64,000 nt of DNA from Campylobacter concisus (GTDB taxonomy: Bacteria; Campylobacterota; Campylobacteria; Campylobacterales; Campylobacteraceae). The stretch lies in the NCBI RefSeq assembly GCF_003048375.1, contig NZ_CP021642.1, positions 1,488,001-1,552,000 on the forward strand, in the 5' to 3' direction. Under the pieces are notes generated by a model that had not been told where the DNA came from, ran no database searches, and saw only the letters and a list, made by a program, of their open reading frames with translations. Position numbers and translations under genes: made by a program. Shown here piece by piece: positions 1 through 10,601 of this stretch (position 1 is its first letter; every line of letters starts with the position of its first letter).

Positions 1-192
1 AATTTCAAAGATATAAAAAACGCCCTTGTCATCTCTAAATTTCAAAGCGACACAAACAATATCTATCTAAAAATAGACAGCCACGACATGATCATAAAGC
101 TTAAAAATCCACTCGCACAAGAGATAACAAACTTAAGCCAGATACCAGACGAGGCGCAAATAGAGCAGATAACTCTGATGTGGAACCAGTAG
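1..192 (+). CDS. C-terminal end of an unidentified protein
   Basis: An open frame enters the window at base 1 and ends at TAG 190-192, giving 63 visible residues. The fragment is rich in Lys, Ile and Asn and shows no membrane segment or motif that I recognise; it ends in LMWNQ. It stops one base before the TTG start of the transporter gene, so the two are probably co-transcribed. The start and the function lie outside the window. Confidence 0.6.
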   Translation, partial: NFKDIKNALVISKFQSDTNNIYLKIDSHDMIIKLKNPLAQEITNLSQIPDEAQIEQITLMWNQ

Positions 193-193
193 T

Positions 194-1390
194 TTGAAAG
201 AGTATCTTAAGCTTTTAAAGGATGAGAGAAATTTCCGCCTTTTAAGCACCATCCAGCTCATGTGCTACTTTGGCGTGTGGTTCTCGCACACTGGCATCTT
301 TACGCTACTTATCTCGCTTGACGCTCCTGTTTGGGCGCTCACGCTAAGTGCGGCGATGGCATTTATCCCAGGTGTTGTCATCGCTCCATTTAGTGGCATT
401 TTGGTGGATAAATTTAGCCCAAAACCTATGCTTGTGATCATGATGGCGGTTGAGACCATAAGCGTTTTTATGCTGCTTTTTATAAACTCACTTGATTATT
501 TATGGTTACTTTTGCTTATCATTTTTATTAGAAACGGCGTTGGCGGGATGTATTTTCAAGTAGAGATGAGCGTGCTGCCAAAAATTTTAAGTAAAGAGAG
601 CCTAAAGCTTGCAAACGAGATCCACTCGATCATCTGGGCAGTCTCATACACCGCTGGCATGGGGCTTGCAGGCGTTTATATACACTTTTTTGGCATCAAA
701 AGTGCATTTTTGCTTGACGGAGCTCTTTATCTTTGCAGTTTTGGCTTTTTATATCTTCTAAAACTAGACGGGCTAAAGCCAGAATTTATAGAAAAACCTC
801 TAAAAATGCTCAAAAATGGGCTTAAATACCTAAAAGAAAATAGGCTCATCGTGCATCTTATATTTTTGCACGCTTTTGTTGGTATCACCGCTTATGACGC
901 GTTGATCGCACTTTTGGCTGACTATAGATACGCAAATTTACTCTCAACCTCGCTAGTTATTGGCCTGCTAAACGCCTCAAGGTCGATCTCACTGATGTTT
1001 GCGCCAGCCTTGCTTAGTAAATTTATGAACAAAAAAACTCTCATCTACATTTACATCGGTCAAGGGCTTGGCATCATCATCTGGGCGCTCTCTTTGAGAA
1101 ATTTTTATCTCTCGCTCATTGGCATCATCTTTGCTGGTTTTTGCACGTCAAGCCTTTGGAGCTACACCTACACACTGCTTCAACAAAACTGCAAAAAAGA
1201 GTTTTACGGCAGAGTGATCGCGTATAACGATATGGTTTTTCTTGGATTTAGCGCACTTATCTCATTTGCGATTGGCTTTTTATACGAGCTTGGACTAAGC
1301 GTGGAGATGATCGCAGCCTTTATGGGAAGCCTCTTTTTCGTAGGAGCCTTTTACTACCACGTAGTTTCAAAAAGGTATGAGATAAGGTAA
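194..1390 (+). CDS. MFS family transporter
   Basis: A 398-residue integral membrane protein of the major facilitator superfamily, probably moving a small solute or drug across the inner membrane by proton exchange; the substrate cannot be told. It is almost wholly hydrophobic, consistent with 12 helices, and has a loop 2-3 motif GILVDKFSPKP (about 68-78) resembling MFS motif A. The TTG start has no good ribosome site but lies one base after the preceding stop, suggesting translational coupling, and MKEYLKLLKDERNFRLLS is a typical N-terminus for this group. It ends 8 bases before the convergent WG-repeat gene. Confidence 0.85.
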   Translation: MKEYLKLLKDERNFRLLSTIQLMCYFGVWFSHTGIFTLLISLDAPVWALTLSAAMAFIPGVVIAPFSGILVDKFSPKPMLVIMMAVETISVFMLLFINSLDYLWLLLLIIFIRNGVGGMYFQVEMSVLPKILSKESLKLANEIHSIIWAVSYTAGMGLAGVYIHFFGIKSAFLLDGALYLCSFGFLYLLKLDGLKPEFIEKPLKMLKNGLKYLKENRLIVHLIFLHAFVGITAYDALIALLADYRYANLLSTSLVIGLLNASRSISLMFAPALLSKFMNKKTLIYIYIGQGLGIIIWALSLRNFYLSLIGIIFAGFCTSSLWSYTYTLLQQNCKKEFYGRVIAYNDMVFLGFSALISFAIGFLYELGLSVEMIAAFMGSLFFVGAFYYHVVSKRYEIR

Positions 1391-1397
1391 AATTGAT

Positions 1398-2666
1398 CTA
1401 TCTTTTAAAGAAACTAACTAATAAAATTATAACTATAAAGATAACTACTGAAGACAAAAGCTCATGTTCAGAAGACTCTTCCTTCTTACCCTCACTCTTT
1501 TTCTCCTTTTCCTCAAACCAATCTCTAACATTGTGCTTAACAGAACCCTTTTTTAAACTCCCACTACTACTAGCTTGTGATAAATTTTCTTTTTTATATG
1601 CTTCATTGGCTGCGGTAGTATTGCGATCTTTTAAAATTTCCTCTTTCTTGCTCTTGTCATCTTTTACTATAGTATCCTCATCTTTTAAGGGTACTACTTT
1701 GATATCATTTTGACCAAATTTTTCCTCGCCGTCTATTTCTTGCCATTTGCCATTTATATTAATCATATTTTTAACGACAGTTGAGCTCTCTTTAGAGACT
1801 TTCATATCGCTTGGTTTTAGAGGAATTTCTACTTTGTTATTGCCATCAATAATTACAGCGTTGCCATCCTTTGAAATTTCTATTTTACTATCTCCATCAT
1901 GGATCACAAATGTGCCATCTTTTGATGGAATGATCTTATTGTTGTCTTTATCAAAAAACTCACTCTTTCCATTGGCACTAACCTTGGTCCACTCTTGAAC
2001 CTCGCCATTAGATAGCATATCTTTAAGAGCGTCAGGTCTTGCAAAATTTATTGGGATTTCTACTTTATTGTTATTTTCATCAACTATTACAAAATTTCCA
2101 TCTTTTGAAATTTCTATTTTACCTTCGCTGTTAGTTGCACCTACCTCATGCCATTTTCCATCTATCTCAACCATATTTTTAACCATAGTTGAGCTTTTAA
2201 TATCATCAATTTTTATTGACTTTTCTACTTTGTTATTATCACTAATAACTACATCGTCTTTTGAAATTTCCGCTTTATTTTCAGATTCATCTTTTTTAAG
2301 CTTGATAACATCAACATTGCCAATCTCTGTTTGAATTTCCTCGCTACTCTCACTGACATTAGGATCTTTTCCGCTACTATCTATCTCAAGCCATTTGCCA
2401 TTTACTTTAACCTTTGCAAAGCCATTGCAAAAATCGTTTGCATCATCAAATTTACATTCAATTACCTGAACACCATTCTTATCTATAAAGCCAAATTTGC
2501 CAAATTTTTTAACCCTGGCCAGCCCTTCACAAAAGTCGCTTGCATCACTAAAATTACATGCAATAACCTGTTCCCCTGCTTCATTTACAAAACCATAGTT
2601 GCCAAATTTCTTGATCCTAGCTAAACCTTCTTTAAATTCGCCAACTATCTCAAAAGTCTGCTTCAT
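1398..2666 (-). CDS. WG-repeat protein with C-terminal membrane anchor
   Basis: A 422-residue protein of unknown function. Residues 10-98 hold two full WG-type repeats and part of a third (EGLARIKKFGNYGFVNEAGE, EGLARVKKFGKFGFIDKNGV, then NGFAKVKVNGKWLEID). The middle carries a second repeat family: STMVKNMVEIDGKWHEV at 159 matches STVVKNMININGKWQEI at 295, and KIEISKDGNFVIVD at 183 matches KIEISKDGNAVIID at 261. There is no signal peptide. Residues 403-420 form one hydrophobic helix followed by KR, so the protein may be tail-anchored with its repeats in the cytoplasm. A ribosome site (GGTGGTGAAGG) precedes the ATG. It looks accessory, lying between core genes without an obvious partner. Confidence 0.8.
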   Translation of the reverse strand: MKQTFEIVGEFKEGLARIKKFGNYGFVNEAGEQVIACNFSDASDFCEGLARVKKFGKFGFIDKNGVQVIECKFDDANDFCNGFAKVKVNGKWLEIDSSGKDPNVSESSEEIQTEIGNVDVIKLKKDESENKAEISKDDVVISDNNKVEKSIKIDDIKSSTMVKNMVEIDGKWHEVGATNSEGKIEISKDGNFVIVDENNNKVEIPINFARPDALKDMLSNGEVQEWTKVSANGKSEFFDKDNNKIIPSKDGTFVIHDGDSKIEISKDGNAVIIDGNNKVEIPLKPSDMKVSKESSTVVKNMININGKWQEIDGEEKFGQNDIKVVPLKDEDTIVKDDKSKKEEILKDRNTTAANEAYKKENLSQASSSGSLKKGSVKHNVRDWFEEKEKKSEGKKEESSEHELLSSVVIFIVIILLVSFFKR

Positions 2667-2744
2667 CCTTCACCACCTTTTTTTGTGACTATTTTATTTA
2701 TATTTTTTTAAAAAGATACTAAATTTAATATTTTAAAAAGAGAG

Positions 2745-2766
2745 TGCAAGAGCATAAGCCCTTGCA
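2745..2766 (-). terminator. Hairpin terminator after the universal stress gene
   Basis: TGCAAG at 2745-2750 and CTTGCA at 2761-2766 form a stem extended by GGGCTTATGCTC. On the minus strand it is followed by CTCTCTTTTT. It sits just past the stop of the universal stress protein gene and upstream of the WG-repeat gene, as expected for an intrinsic terminator. Confidence 0.6.
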
Positions 2767-2769
2767 ATT

Positions 2770-3624
2770 TTATAGATAAACTGGGATATTTGTATGTTCT
2801 AAGAAAAATCTTGATGTTCCGCCAAGAACCATCTCCATTAGTCCGTTTTCGCCGTATCTACTAGCTACGATAAGGTCTGCGTTTCTATCATTTGCAGCTT
2901 TTAAAAGTGCCTCGCCAGGTATCGTTGTAGTTGCTATAACTTCAAAACTAGCGCTGATATTATGAACCTTAAAGTACTCTTCAAGTTTTTTAAGATTTAG
3001 CTCGGCATTATCGCCAAGGCTTGCTTTTGAAGTGATACACTGAACCTTTTTAGCGCTCTTTAAAAGATCGATCGCGCCAGTTAGAGCTCTTGAGCTTTGA
3101 GTAGTTCCTGTCCAGCTTACAAGGATGTTATCAGCCCTAAAATCACGCATCTTCCTAGGGATAACGATCGCATTTTTGCCGCTTTTTAAAACAGCCGACT
3201 CAAATGTGCCAGTGATCTTGCCATCAAGTGGCACTGCAGCTACGACTAGATCGCAAAATTTACTCTCTTGCTCGACTATGGCGCTTCTTTTTCCATTATG
3301 GATCGTGAAATTTGCAGTGCAGACATCTTCGATGACCTCGTCGCTCACCTTTATGCCTAGCTCTACGCAAATTTTATTAAAAAGCTTTTCGTTCTCTTCG
3401 TGCTCAACCGCAAGCTCTGACTTGGCTGATTTTAAAAATTCCTCAAAAAGCACTCCACCACGAAGCGTCATTTTCATATTATAAACCACGCTTGGATCTA
3501 GTTGGCAAGTGAGGATCTCCATGTGAGCTTTAAACCATTGTGCAACCTTTAAAGCACCGTAAATTCTTGGCTCGATATCGTCCCCTGCTCCTATTGGAAA
3601 AAGCAACTTTTTGTATTTCATCAT
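2770..3624 (-). CDS. Universal stress protein, two UspA domains
   Basis: A 284-residue cytoplasmic protein with two tandem UspA-like domains (about 1-145 and 155-284). The second has the best preserved nucleotide-loop features: ILVSWTGTTQSSRAL near its start and SRYGENGLMEMVLGGTSR near its end, close to the G-x2-G-x9-G-S/T ATP motif. Such proteins bind ATP or AMP and help survival under stress or starvation; the exact role is unknown. It lies 15 bases after pnp on the same strand, so it may share that transcript, and a hairpin terminator follows. Confidence 0.85.
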   Translation of the reverse strand: MMKYKKLLFPIGAGDDIEPRIYGALKVAQWFKAHMEILTCQLDPSVVYNMKMTLRGGVLFEEFLKSAKSELAVEHEENEKLFNKICVELGIKVSDEVIEDVCTANFTIHNGKRSAIVEQESKFCDLVVAAVPLDGKITGTFESAVLKSGKNAIVIPRKMRDFRADNILVSWTGTTQSSRALTGAIDLLKSAKKVQCITSKASLGDNAELNLKKLEEYFKVHNISASFEVIATTTIPGEALLKAANDRNADLIVASRYGENGLMEMVLGGTSRFFLEHTNIPVYL

Positions 3625-3639
3625 CTATCCTTTAAAAAT

Positions 3640-5838
3640 TTATTCAACCAAAGAGAGCGAAATTTTGTTTCCTTTTTGCTCGCTTACACACACTTTTACC
3701 TGATCACCTACGTTTAATGGGCTCTTTATCTTCGAGATGTGAAGCAGACCATCAACTCCGTCTTTTAGCTCGATAAATACTCCAAAATCAACCACGCTTT
3801 TTACGCTTCCAACAAACTCATCTCCGATATTAAATGTCGGTTTTACGCGGTCTTTGTCGTGTTTAAATGGCTTTTTGCCAAACGAGCGAGAGTTCTCTTT
3901 TGAAGTGATCGAGATGATGTAGTCTTTTGCTGCATCGACGTTTTTCTTGGCGCCGCCTGCGATTTTAACCTCGCCTTTTTCTCTATCAAGGTCGATCGAA
4001 ACCTCAAATTTCTCGATGATCTCTTTTATAGTCTTGCCAGCTTGACCGATGATATCTACGATCTTGCTTGGATCGACGCTAAATAGTTCAAGTTTTGGAA
4101 GTACGTCTTCGTTTATCTCTATATTTTTATCAGCCTGTGTCATTAGAGCAAGGATGTGCTCTCTGCCGCGTTTTGCTTGATAAAGCGCCTCTTTTAGCAC
4201 CTCCAAGCTGATGCCTCCAAGCTTGATGTCCATCTGAAGCGCTGTGATGCCATCACTTGTGCCAGCAACTTTAAAGTCCATATCGCCATCGTGGTCTTCA
4301 AGGCCCATGATGTCGGTTAAAACAGCGTGTTTATCGCCTTCAAATATAAGACCCATAGCAACACCAGCGACAAGTTTTTGGGTATTGACCCCAGCTGCTC
4401 TAAGTGCGAGCGAACCACCACAAACGCTAGCCATAGAGCTTGAGCCGTTGCTCTCTAAAATTTCTGAAACGACCCTTATCGTATATGGAGAAGCTAGATC
4501 GATGCTTGGTGCAAGGGCACGTTTGGCTAAATTTCCATGTCCAAGCTCACGTCTGCCAGGAGCTTTAAGTGGGCTTGCCTCGCCGACGCTAAAGCCTGGG
4601 AAGTTGTAGTTAAACATAAATTTCTCAACCAAAGGAGCTTTTTCAGTTAGGATGTCATACATCTGCGCATCGCTATCTGTGCCAAGAGTAGCGACAACTA
4701 GCGCCTGAGTTTGACCTCTTGTAAAGAGGCATGAGCCGTGAGCATTTGGAAGCACGTTTGTCTCGATGCTAATAGGCCTAACCTCTTCAAGCCCACGTCC
4801 GTCGGCTCTAACGCCCTCGTTTATGATCTGCTCTCTTACTATTTTCTTTTTATATTTACCAAGGACATTTGAGATGACAGCCTCGTCCCAGCCCTCTTTT
4901 TGAGCTACCTCATCGCTTGAAATTTGCTTAGCGATCTTGCCAAGCTCGCTTGCACGCTCGCTCTTTGCCATTTGATTGATCGCGTTTTTAACCTCAGCCT
5001 TATAAAATTTATCGATGTAAATAGCGATATTTTCGTTTTCTATCTCTGGCTTTAGCTCAAGTGCGGCATCCTCTTTTTTATGCTCTTTAAACGCCTCTTC
5101 ATAAGCGCTGCTAGCTCTTAGTATCGCTTTGCCAGCAAAGTCGATCGCCTCAACCATCTTATCTTCGCTAAATTCATTCATCACTTGCTTTTGAGCCATG
5201 CTATCACTTAGGCTTGGATCTATCATAGGCTCTATCGCTACCATCGGGATAAGCTGCGTAGTTTGCTGAGGCAAGCTCCTCATCTCGATCATCAAAAGCT
5301 CATCTTTTGTGCCAGCCACATATAGATCGATCGCGCTTTGTTTTAGCTCAGAGTTGCTTGGGTTTATGACAAATTTATCATCTATATAGCCAACTCTTAC
5401 GCCACAAACTGGGCGATTTACAGGGATATCGCTAAGATACAGTGCAACTGAAGCCGCATTTAGGCTCACAACTTGCAAATCAACCTCAGGATCAGCCGAA
5501 AGCACCATGACAACGATCTGTGTTGGGTATGCGTAGCCTTTTGGAAAAAGTGGGCGAAGTGATCTATCTATGATGCGAGCCGTTAGCGTCTCAAAGTCGC
5601 CTGGCTTGGTCTCGCGCTTGACGTAACCACCTGGGATTTTACCAGCAGCGTAAGCTTTTTCGATGTATTGCACCGTTAGAGGCAAAAAGTCCTCTTCAAC
5701 TTGCACATCTTCTCTTGCCACAGTTGCTAAAACTACGGTGTTTTTCACTCTTAAAAGCACTGCCCCGCTAGCTTGTTTAGCTACTTTATTAAGGTCAAAA
5801 ATTTCGACCTGATTATTGACTTCTATACTATATTGCAT
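3640..5838 (-). CDS. pnp: Polyribonucleotide nucleotidyltransferase (PNPase)
   Basis: A 732-residue 3'-to-5' phosphorolytic exoribonuclease that releases nucleoside diphosphates during mRNA decay. Two RNase PH domains are seen, the second with the well conserved stretch around [10 protein letters not shown] and [20 protein letters not shown]. They are followed by a KH domain ([20 protein letters not shown], about 585-645) and a C-terminal S1 domain (about 669-732, [17 protein letters not shown]). Length is slightly above the common 700. The start overlaps the end of the upstream PRTase-like gene by 11 bases, indicating an operon. Confidence 0.97.
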   Translation of the reverse strand: MQYSIEVNNQVEIFDLNKVAKQASGAVLLRVKNTVVLATVAREDVQVEEDFLPLTVQYIEKAYAAGKIPGGYVKRETKPGDFETLTARIIDRSLRPLFPKGYAYPTQIVVMVLSADPEVDLQVVSLNAASVALYLSDIPVNRPVCGVRVGYIDDKFVINPSNSELKQSAIDLYVAGTKDELLMIEMRSLPQQTTQLIPMVAIEPMIDPSLSDSMAQKQVMNEFSEDKMVEAIDFAGKAILRASSAYEEAFKEHKKEDAALELKPEIENENIAIYIDKFYKAEVKNAINQMAKSERASELGKIAKQISSDEVAQKEGWDEAVISNVLGKYKKKIVREQIINEGVRADGRGLEEVRPISIETNVLPNAHGSCLFTRGQTQALVVATLGTDSDAQMYDILTEKAPLVEKFMFNYNFPGFSVGEASPLKAPGRRELGHGNLAKRALAPSIDLASPYTIRVVSEILESNGSSSMASVCGGSLALRAAGVNTQKLVAGVAMGLIFEGDKHAVLTDIMGLEDHDGDMDFKVAGTSDGITALQMDIKLGGISLEVLKEALYQAKRGREHILALMTQADKNIEINEDVLPKLELFSVDPSKIVDIIGQAGKTIKEIIEKFEVSIDLDREKGEVKIAGGAKKNVDAAKDYIISITSKENSRSFGKKPFKHDKDRVKPTFNIGDEFVGSVKSVVDFGVFIELKDGVDGLLHISKIKSPLNVGDQVKVCVSEQKGNKISLSLVE

Positions 5839-6526
5839 TATTTTTATCTCCTTGTTGTTTTTGTAACGGTAAATAGTGAGGGCTCTCTTCTAAGATCGAC
5901 ATGATGCGCTCGCTCGTAGCCTCGATCTTTTTCTCGTAATACGAATCCACATCGATAAAATCAACGATCTTGTTTATCGTGTAAATTTCATCGACCATAT
6001 CATTTAAATTTGTAAAGACATCAGTTGCTATCATCGGCGTTGCGTATGAGATGGATTTTACCTTCACATCAAGCAGCGTCTTTATGCAGATGAGTGCCGT
6101 CATGCCAGTCTCACACCCCTCATCGATCAGTAAAATATTCTTGCCCTTTAGCTCTCCTATCAAATTTCCTTTTCTGTATTTATATACATTTTTTAAAATT
6201 TTCTCTTCATATTTTCTATGCGCCTCGCCGTAGATGTAGTCATAGCTTATGTTAAAAGCTTTTATGAGAGGATCGTTTAGCACGATATCCTCAGTTTCGC
6301 TAACTATCGCTACGTCGCATTCGCTGTTGTTTGGCGCAGGGATTGGCTCGCTAAAGAGCATCTCATAGCTTAAATTTAGCCCCCTGCAAACCACATCAGT
6401 CAGGATAACAGACTCAAGCGACATGCAAAGAACTATCGTCTTAGCGTCATTTAGCTCTTTTTTTGGCAAGATCTCGATGAGCTTATTGGCTGCATCTAGT
6501 TGATCTTTAAATTTAACGCTTGCCAT
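5828..6526 (-). CDS. Phosphoribosyltransferase-like protein
   Basis: A 232-residue protein with a PRPP-loop motif [16 protein letters not shown] (about 130-145), close to the type I phosphoribosyltransferase signature but with E-G-C-E replacing the usual D-G-I/V-A. An acidic pair and a hydrophobic beta strand precede the motif, as in that fold. The substrate is unknown; a regulatory or nonstandard PRTase is possible. It sits in a minus-strand series between lptD and pnp, 12 bases after the lptD stop and overlapping pnp, so it is transcribed with them. Confidence 0.7.
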   Translation of the reverse strand: MASVKFKDQLDAANKLIEILPKKELNDAKTIVLCMSLESVILTDVVCRGLNLSYEMLFSEPIPAPNNSECDVAIVSETEDIVLNDPLIKAFNISYDYIYGEAHRKYEEKILKNVYKYRKGNLIGELKGKNILLIDEGCETGMTALICIKTLLDVKVKSISYATPMIATDVFTNLNDMVDEIYTINKIVDFIDVDSYYEKKIEATSERIMSILEESPHYLPLQKQQGDKNNAI

Positions 6527-6538
6527 TATCTAGCCATC

Positions 6539-8701
6539 TTATTTGCTACTTGATGAAGCGGTGCTGCTTTGTGAAAAGTCATAGTGCAAGCCGCCCATCG
6601 GATAGAAATTTATAGTAAAGTAGATGCCACTTTTCTTAGTTGAGGCTGAGCCATTTGTCGTTGTTGTCGGCTCGACATCGTGTTGATAAATTAGCCCGTA
6701 GTTCCAGCACTTTCTTTGATGAAGCACACCAACTCTCCAGCTCTTTGTGTAGCTTCTCTCAACGTCGTATTGCCAGCCGCCAATTAGGCTATATTGATGA
6801 GGGAGTTTCACGCCAGCGCTACTTGTAAAGTAGTTATCTTTTGTTGCGCTGTTTTTAGCAAGGCTATCGCTCTTTTTCATCGTATGGAGCATATTTATCC
6901 AAAATAGATCGTGCGTATAATAAAGTCCATTTTGAACCTTTTTAAGCTCTCTATCTTTGTGTGAATACTCTAGCTTGTTATAAAGGCTAAAATTCTCAAA
7001 CGGATATAAGTAGATGGCATTTTTTAAATTTGAATACTCATCATCTTTTGTGTAATATCCTTGTGAGATGCTGTGTTTGACGACCTTTCTGCCACTGCCG
7101 TTAAAGAAATACTGCGTCAAGTAACCAGAAACTTCCTCTTTGCTCTGATCTTGAGCTAAGAAATTTTCATATTCATTTAGATCTTTATCGTAAATAAACT
7201 CGTCGTCTAAATTTCCTTTTCTATATCCTGGCAGCAAGTACTCAGCACCAAAATTTAAAGTGTGATAAAAGCTCTCATAGGCCTTTGCAAGGTCTGTGTG
7301 AAGAGCAAATTTATGGTAGTTATTTACAAAATTTGCGTGTTTATATTCTCTTTTGTCATCAAATGAATTTATCTTGTTTTCGTAGTTTATCCTTGAAGCG
7401 TAAAGATACTCGTAAAATGAAAATGTTAAGCTATCATCAAACAGTGGCACATGCACTGAAGCTGGGAGCGTAAATTCATACTGAGTTGCCCTAACGCCTA
7501 TCTTTCTATCATATCTGTGTGATTGAAGATCGATTGAATATAAGATATTTGGCAAGACTATGTCATCTGTAAATTTATGATACTGAAGCGATGGAAGCTC
7601 TTGAAGCGTATCTTTGTTTTCGTTCTTTGAGCCGATCTTTTCGGTATCTATGTAGTATTTCGCATAGGCACCAAAGTAGTGATCGTCATTTGCGATAAAG
7701 TAGTTAAATTTAGAGGTCACAAGCGAGTCATAGTCATCGTCTCTGCCCTTTAAATTTAGATAGTCTATGTCATTTAGCTTGGTTGCATCTATCCACATAC
7801 CCTCTTGCAGATCAGCCTCACTAAGGTATTTTATGAGCTTATCTCTTTCATATTTTAGACCGACACCTTTGTGAGTTTTGTTTTTTAGCTCAGCTCTGTT
7901 TGAGGTCTCGCCTTTTTGCTTGGCTCGGTAGCTGTTTTTGTCAGTAAATGAACCAAAGCTGATCTCGCCTCTTGAATCAGGCGAATCAGTAAATCTAAAA
8001 GCACCGTAAATTCCAGCGCCCCTGTTTGTTCTTATCTGCGGATCAAACTCCAGATCCCACTCATTATAAGGTGCAAAATAGACTGGCTGCTTATAGTAAA
8101 AGCCCTCTGACTTGCCGTATCCTAGCTCTGGTGGCAAAAGGCCTGTCCTTCTTGTGGTATCAGTTGAGAAGCCAAAGTATGGCAAGTAAAAGACTGGCAC
8201 GTTTGCTATGCGAAAGACTGGGTTAAAAAGATGCAAAAATTTACTCTCTTTATTTAGCATGGCTGAGCTTGAAGTGATGCTCCAGTCAGGATCTTGGACA
8301 TTACAGCTTGAAACCATAGCCTTTCTTACTCTGTAATACTCGCTATCAGAGCTGCTCTCGTCGCTTCTCATCCACACTTCCATGTCTTTGTTCATCATAA
8401 AGAGCGACTCAAAGGCAGCGTTGTTGTTTTTTAAATTTAGCTTGGCGTAGTTTGAGCGAGAGACCTCGTCTTTGCCCTTCATCATATTGACATTGCCAAA
8501 GAGCTCGATGACTGAGCTATTTTGATCATAGACAGCACAATCAGCCGTCACAAGATACTCTTGCGAATATACAACGACGTTTTTGTTTGCCGTTACGATG
8601 CCTTTATCTTGCTTCACGTCATCAGCTAATAGCTGCACATCTTGCACTGCTGCACTTAAACTAAAAACACAAACCGGAATTAAAAATAAAATTTTACGCA
8701 T
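6539..8701 (-). CDS. lptD: LPS-assembly protein LptD
   Basis: A 720-residue outer-membrane barrel that, with LptE, inserts lipooligosaccharide into the outer leaflet. A signal peptide ([19 protein letters not shown]) leads to a periplasmic OstA jellyroll domain (about 22-130, QLLADDVKQDKGIVTANKN), then a long beta-barrel region rich in alternating aromatic strands (YYLYPFENFSLYNKLEYS). The C-terminus is Ser-rich (QSSTASSSSK) rather than ending in Phe or Tyr. It begins 8 bases inside the end of the RDD-protein gene, suggesting coupled translation. Confidence 0.93.
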   Translation of the reverse strand: MRKILFLIPVCVFSLSAAVQDVQLLADDVKQDKGIVTANKNVVVYSQEYLVTADCAVYDQNSSVIELFGNVNMMKGKDEVSRSNYAKLNLKNNNAAFESLFMMNKDMEVWMRSDESSSDSEYYRVRKAMVSSCNVQDPDWSITSSSAMLNKESKFLHLFNPVFRIANVPVFYLPYFGFSTDTTRRTGLLPPELGYGKSEGFYYKQPVYFAPYNEWDLEFDPQIRTNRGAGIYGAFRFTDSPDSRGEISFGSFTDKNSYRAKQKGETSNRAELKNKTHKGVGLKYERDKLIKYLSEADLQEGMWIDATKLNDIDYLNLKGRDDDYDSLVTSKFNYFIANDDHYFGAYAKYYIDTEKIGSKNENKDTLQELPSLQYHKFTDDIVLPNILYSIDLQSHRYDRKIGVRATQYEFTLPASVHVPLFDDSLTFSFYEYLYASRINYENKINSFDDKREYKHANFVNNYHKFALHTDLAKAYESFYHTLNFGAEYLLPGYRKGNLDDEFIYDKDLNEYENFLAQDQSKEEVSGYLTQYFFNGSGRKVVKHSISQGYYTKDDEYSNLKNAIYLYPFENFSLYNKLEYSHKDRELKKVQNGLYYTHDLFWINMLHTMKKSDSLAKNSATKDNYFTSSAGVKLPHQYSLIGGWQYDVERSYTKSWRVGVLHQRKCWNYGLIYQHDVEPTTTTNGSASTKKSGIYFTINFYPMGGLHYDFSQSSTASSSSK

Positions 8702-9143
8702 TTATCACCACTGTTTTTGCTATTTTGTCTTGCCACGTCTGCCTTGCAGGGTTTGAAAGTGCCCAAGCAAAGCCAAGATAAAAACAAGCTTCACTAACTA
8801 TCCTAAAGATCGCTCTAACAAGACTTTGAGTTAAATTTGGCTTGTCTAAAATTTCTACATTTATACACATCGTCTTTGTTATCATCTGCCCGGGGCTTGC
8901 GCCGTAATACCAAACAAAAAATGTGTGATAGATGACTTTTAGTAGGTTGATCTGCCAAAAAAGATTTAATACTAAATTTCTAGCATCATCAAAGTTAGTG
9001 CTAGTAGAAAGTGGCTCCCAGTAGATGATCATAAAAAGAAATACAACTATGATCTCATCGATAGAAAACGCCATGATCCTTTTAGCAAAAGGGGCAAGTG
9101 AAATTTCTTCGTTTTGAAGCTTCTCTTCTATCTGCATACTCAT
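8694..9143 (-). CDS. RDD-family membrane protein
   Basis: A small inner-membrane protein of the RDD family, about 149 residues from the ATG that overlaps the purD stop as ATGA (9143). An in-frame ATG five codons upstream at 9158 is the alternative start. The family signature is visible: [20 protein letters not shown] with the Arg and Asp residues near the first helix, a second hydrophobic pair, and [12 protein letters not shown] in the loop. Function is unknown; some relatives affect ion homeostasis. It is packed tightly between purD and lptD, each junction overlapping. Confidence 0.8.
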   Translation of the reverse strand: MSMQIEEKLQNEEISLAPFAKRIMAFSIDEIIVVFLFMIIYWEPLSTSTNFDDARNLVLNLFWQINLLKVIYHTFFVWYYGASPGQMITKTMCINVEILDKPNLTQSLVRAIFRIVSEACFYLGFAWALSNPARQTWQDKIAKTVVINA

Positions 9144-10387
9144 TTTAGAGCCTGCCACGCGATATCTTTTCTATAGTGTGCTCCGTCAAATTTGACATTT
9201 TCGCAAAGCTCATAAGCCTTATCACGTGCCCCTTTTATGCTCTTTGCAGTCGCCACGCAGACTAGCACTCTGCCCCCATCTGCGTAAATTTCATCGCCCT
9301 CTTTGCTCACACCTGCGTAAGCTATATGGGCGTCTTTTACATCATTTAATACTGAAATTTTAGCCTTTGGGCTGCTTTTATAAGGATAGTTTTTGCTAGA
9401 CATTACGACGCCAACAGCAAATTCATCTTTTAAGCTGATAGGCTTTAGCTCGCCTTTTGCAGCGTTTAGTAAAATTTCACTCAAATTTCCATCTATCAAA
9501 GGCATCAATACCTCGCATTCAGGATCGCCAAATCTCACGTTAAACTCAAGCACATAAGGCTCATTTTTCACGATCATCAGCCCCACAAAAAGCACTCCAC
9601 AAAACGGATTACCTTCGTTTTTCATCCCTTTTAACGTAGGTTTTACCACCTCTTCTTCGACTCTTTTTACTAGCTCACTTGAAGCAAGCGGACTTGGAGC
9701 ATACGCGCCCATACCGCCAGTATTTGGGCCCTCGTCGTTATCAAGCAAGCGTTTGTGGTCTTGCGCCACTGGCAAGCTTACGAAATTTTCGCCGTCACAA
9801 ATGGCAAAAAAGCTAAGCTCAAAGCCGTCTAAGAACTCTTCAACCACCACAAATTTACCAGCCTCACCAAAGCTAGCTCCGCTTAGCATGTCGCTAACTG
9901 CCTCTTTGGCCTCCTCTTTAGAATTTGCTATGATCACGCCTTTTCCAGCGCAAAGTCCATCAGCCTTTACGACCATCGGAGCACTTAGGGTATCAATAAA
10001 TTTAAATGCTTTTTCTTTATCGTTTGTATTTAAATATTTTGCAGTTTTTATATTATTTCTAGCTAAAAAGTCCTTCATATAGGCCTTGCTGGCCTCAAGT
10101 CTAGCAGCTGCTTTGCTTGGTCCAAAGATGAGCAAACCCTCTTTTTTAAAGATATCCACCACGCCTTCGCTAAGAGGCGCTTCAGGTCCCACGATAGTTA
10201 GCTCAATACTATTTTTTTTGGCAAAATTTGCTAGTTCATGAAAGTCTTTTATGTTTAAATTCTCACCAAGGCGTGAGGTCGCACCATTTCCAGGTGCAAA
10301 GTATAAATTTATATCGTTTTTTTCACTTTTTAGCTTAAGAGCGATGGCGTATTCGCGGCCGCCACTTCCTATTATGAGAATGTTCAT
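9140..10387 (-). CDS. purD: Phosphoribosylamine-glycine ligase
   Basis: A 415-residue ATP-grasp enzyme that joins phosphoribosylamine and glycine to form GAR in purine synthesis. The N-terminus [19 protein letters not shown] is the PurD dinucleotide-like loop (Tyr where His is common). [14 protein letters not shown] and [16 protein letters not shown] are ATP-grasp and metal-site motifs, and a C-terminal GARS domain follows. It is the first protein gene after the 6S RNA on this strand, and its stop overlaps the RDD gene by ATGA. Confidence 0.96.
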   Translation of the reverse strand: MNILIIGSGGREYAIALKLKSEKNDINLYFAPGNGATSRLGENLNIKDFHELANFAKKNSIELTIVGPEAPLSEGVVDIFKKEGLLIFGPSKAAARLEASKAYMKDFLARNNIKTAKYLNTNDKEKAFKFIDTLSAPMVVKADGLCAGKGVIIANSKEEAKEAVSDMLSGASFGEAGKFVVVEEFLDGFELSFFAICDGENFVSLPVAQDHKRLLDNDEGPNTGGMGAYAPSPLASSELVKRVEEEVVKPTLKGMKNEGNPFCGVLFVGLMIVKNEPYVLEFNVRFGDPECEVLMPLIDGNLSEILLNAAKGELKPISLKDEFAVGVVMSSKNYPYKSSPKAKISVLNDVKDAHIAYAGVSKEGDEIYADGGRVLVCVATAKSIKGARDKAYELCENVKFDGAHYRKDIAWQALK

Positions 10388-10404
10388 ATTATCTCCGTAA
10401 ATTT

Positions 10405-10597
10405 AAAAACCCAAGTGGGCGTCGCATAGAAGAGTGGCCCATAAACAAAGCCAATCTTGCAAATAGATGGATACCAAAAGGTTGCAACTTCTCGCTGTTT
10501 AAGGCTCAAACGAAGCCACATCGCAAGGCACCCATACCTTTTCGCTAACAAAAAAGTGTTGGACCCCGTAAAATGCTGACTCGCTTCACTCAGGCTT
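10405..10597 (-). ncRNA. ssrS: 6S RNA
   Basis: A 190-base transcript predicted in the gap between hemD and purD. The terminal stem is clear: 5' AAGCCUGAGUG pairs over all 11 positions, wobbles included, with 3' CACUUGGGUUU, after which a T-run follows. Inside, GGCUUCGUUUGAGCCUUAAACAGCGA (10 plus 16 bases) parallels the E. coli 6S segment around GAAGCCUUAAAACUGCGA. A TATAAT box at 10602-10607 lies about 5 bases upstream of the stem. 6S RNA mimics open promoter DNA and binds sigma-70 RNA polymerase in stationary phase. I recall other epsilonproteobacterial 6S genes lying near purD, which fits but was not checked. Confidence 0.82.
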
Positions 10598-10601
10598 AGA
10601 A

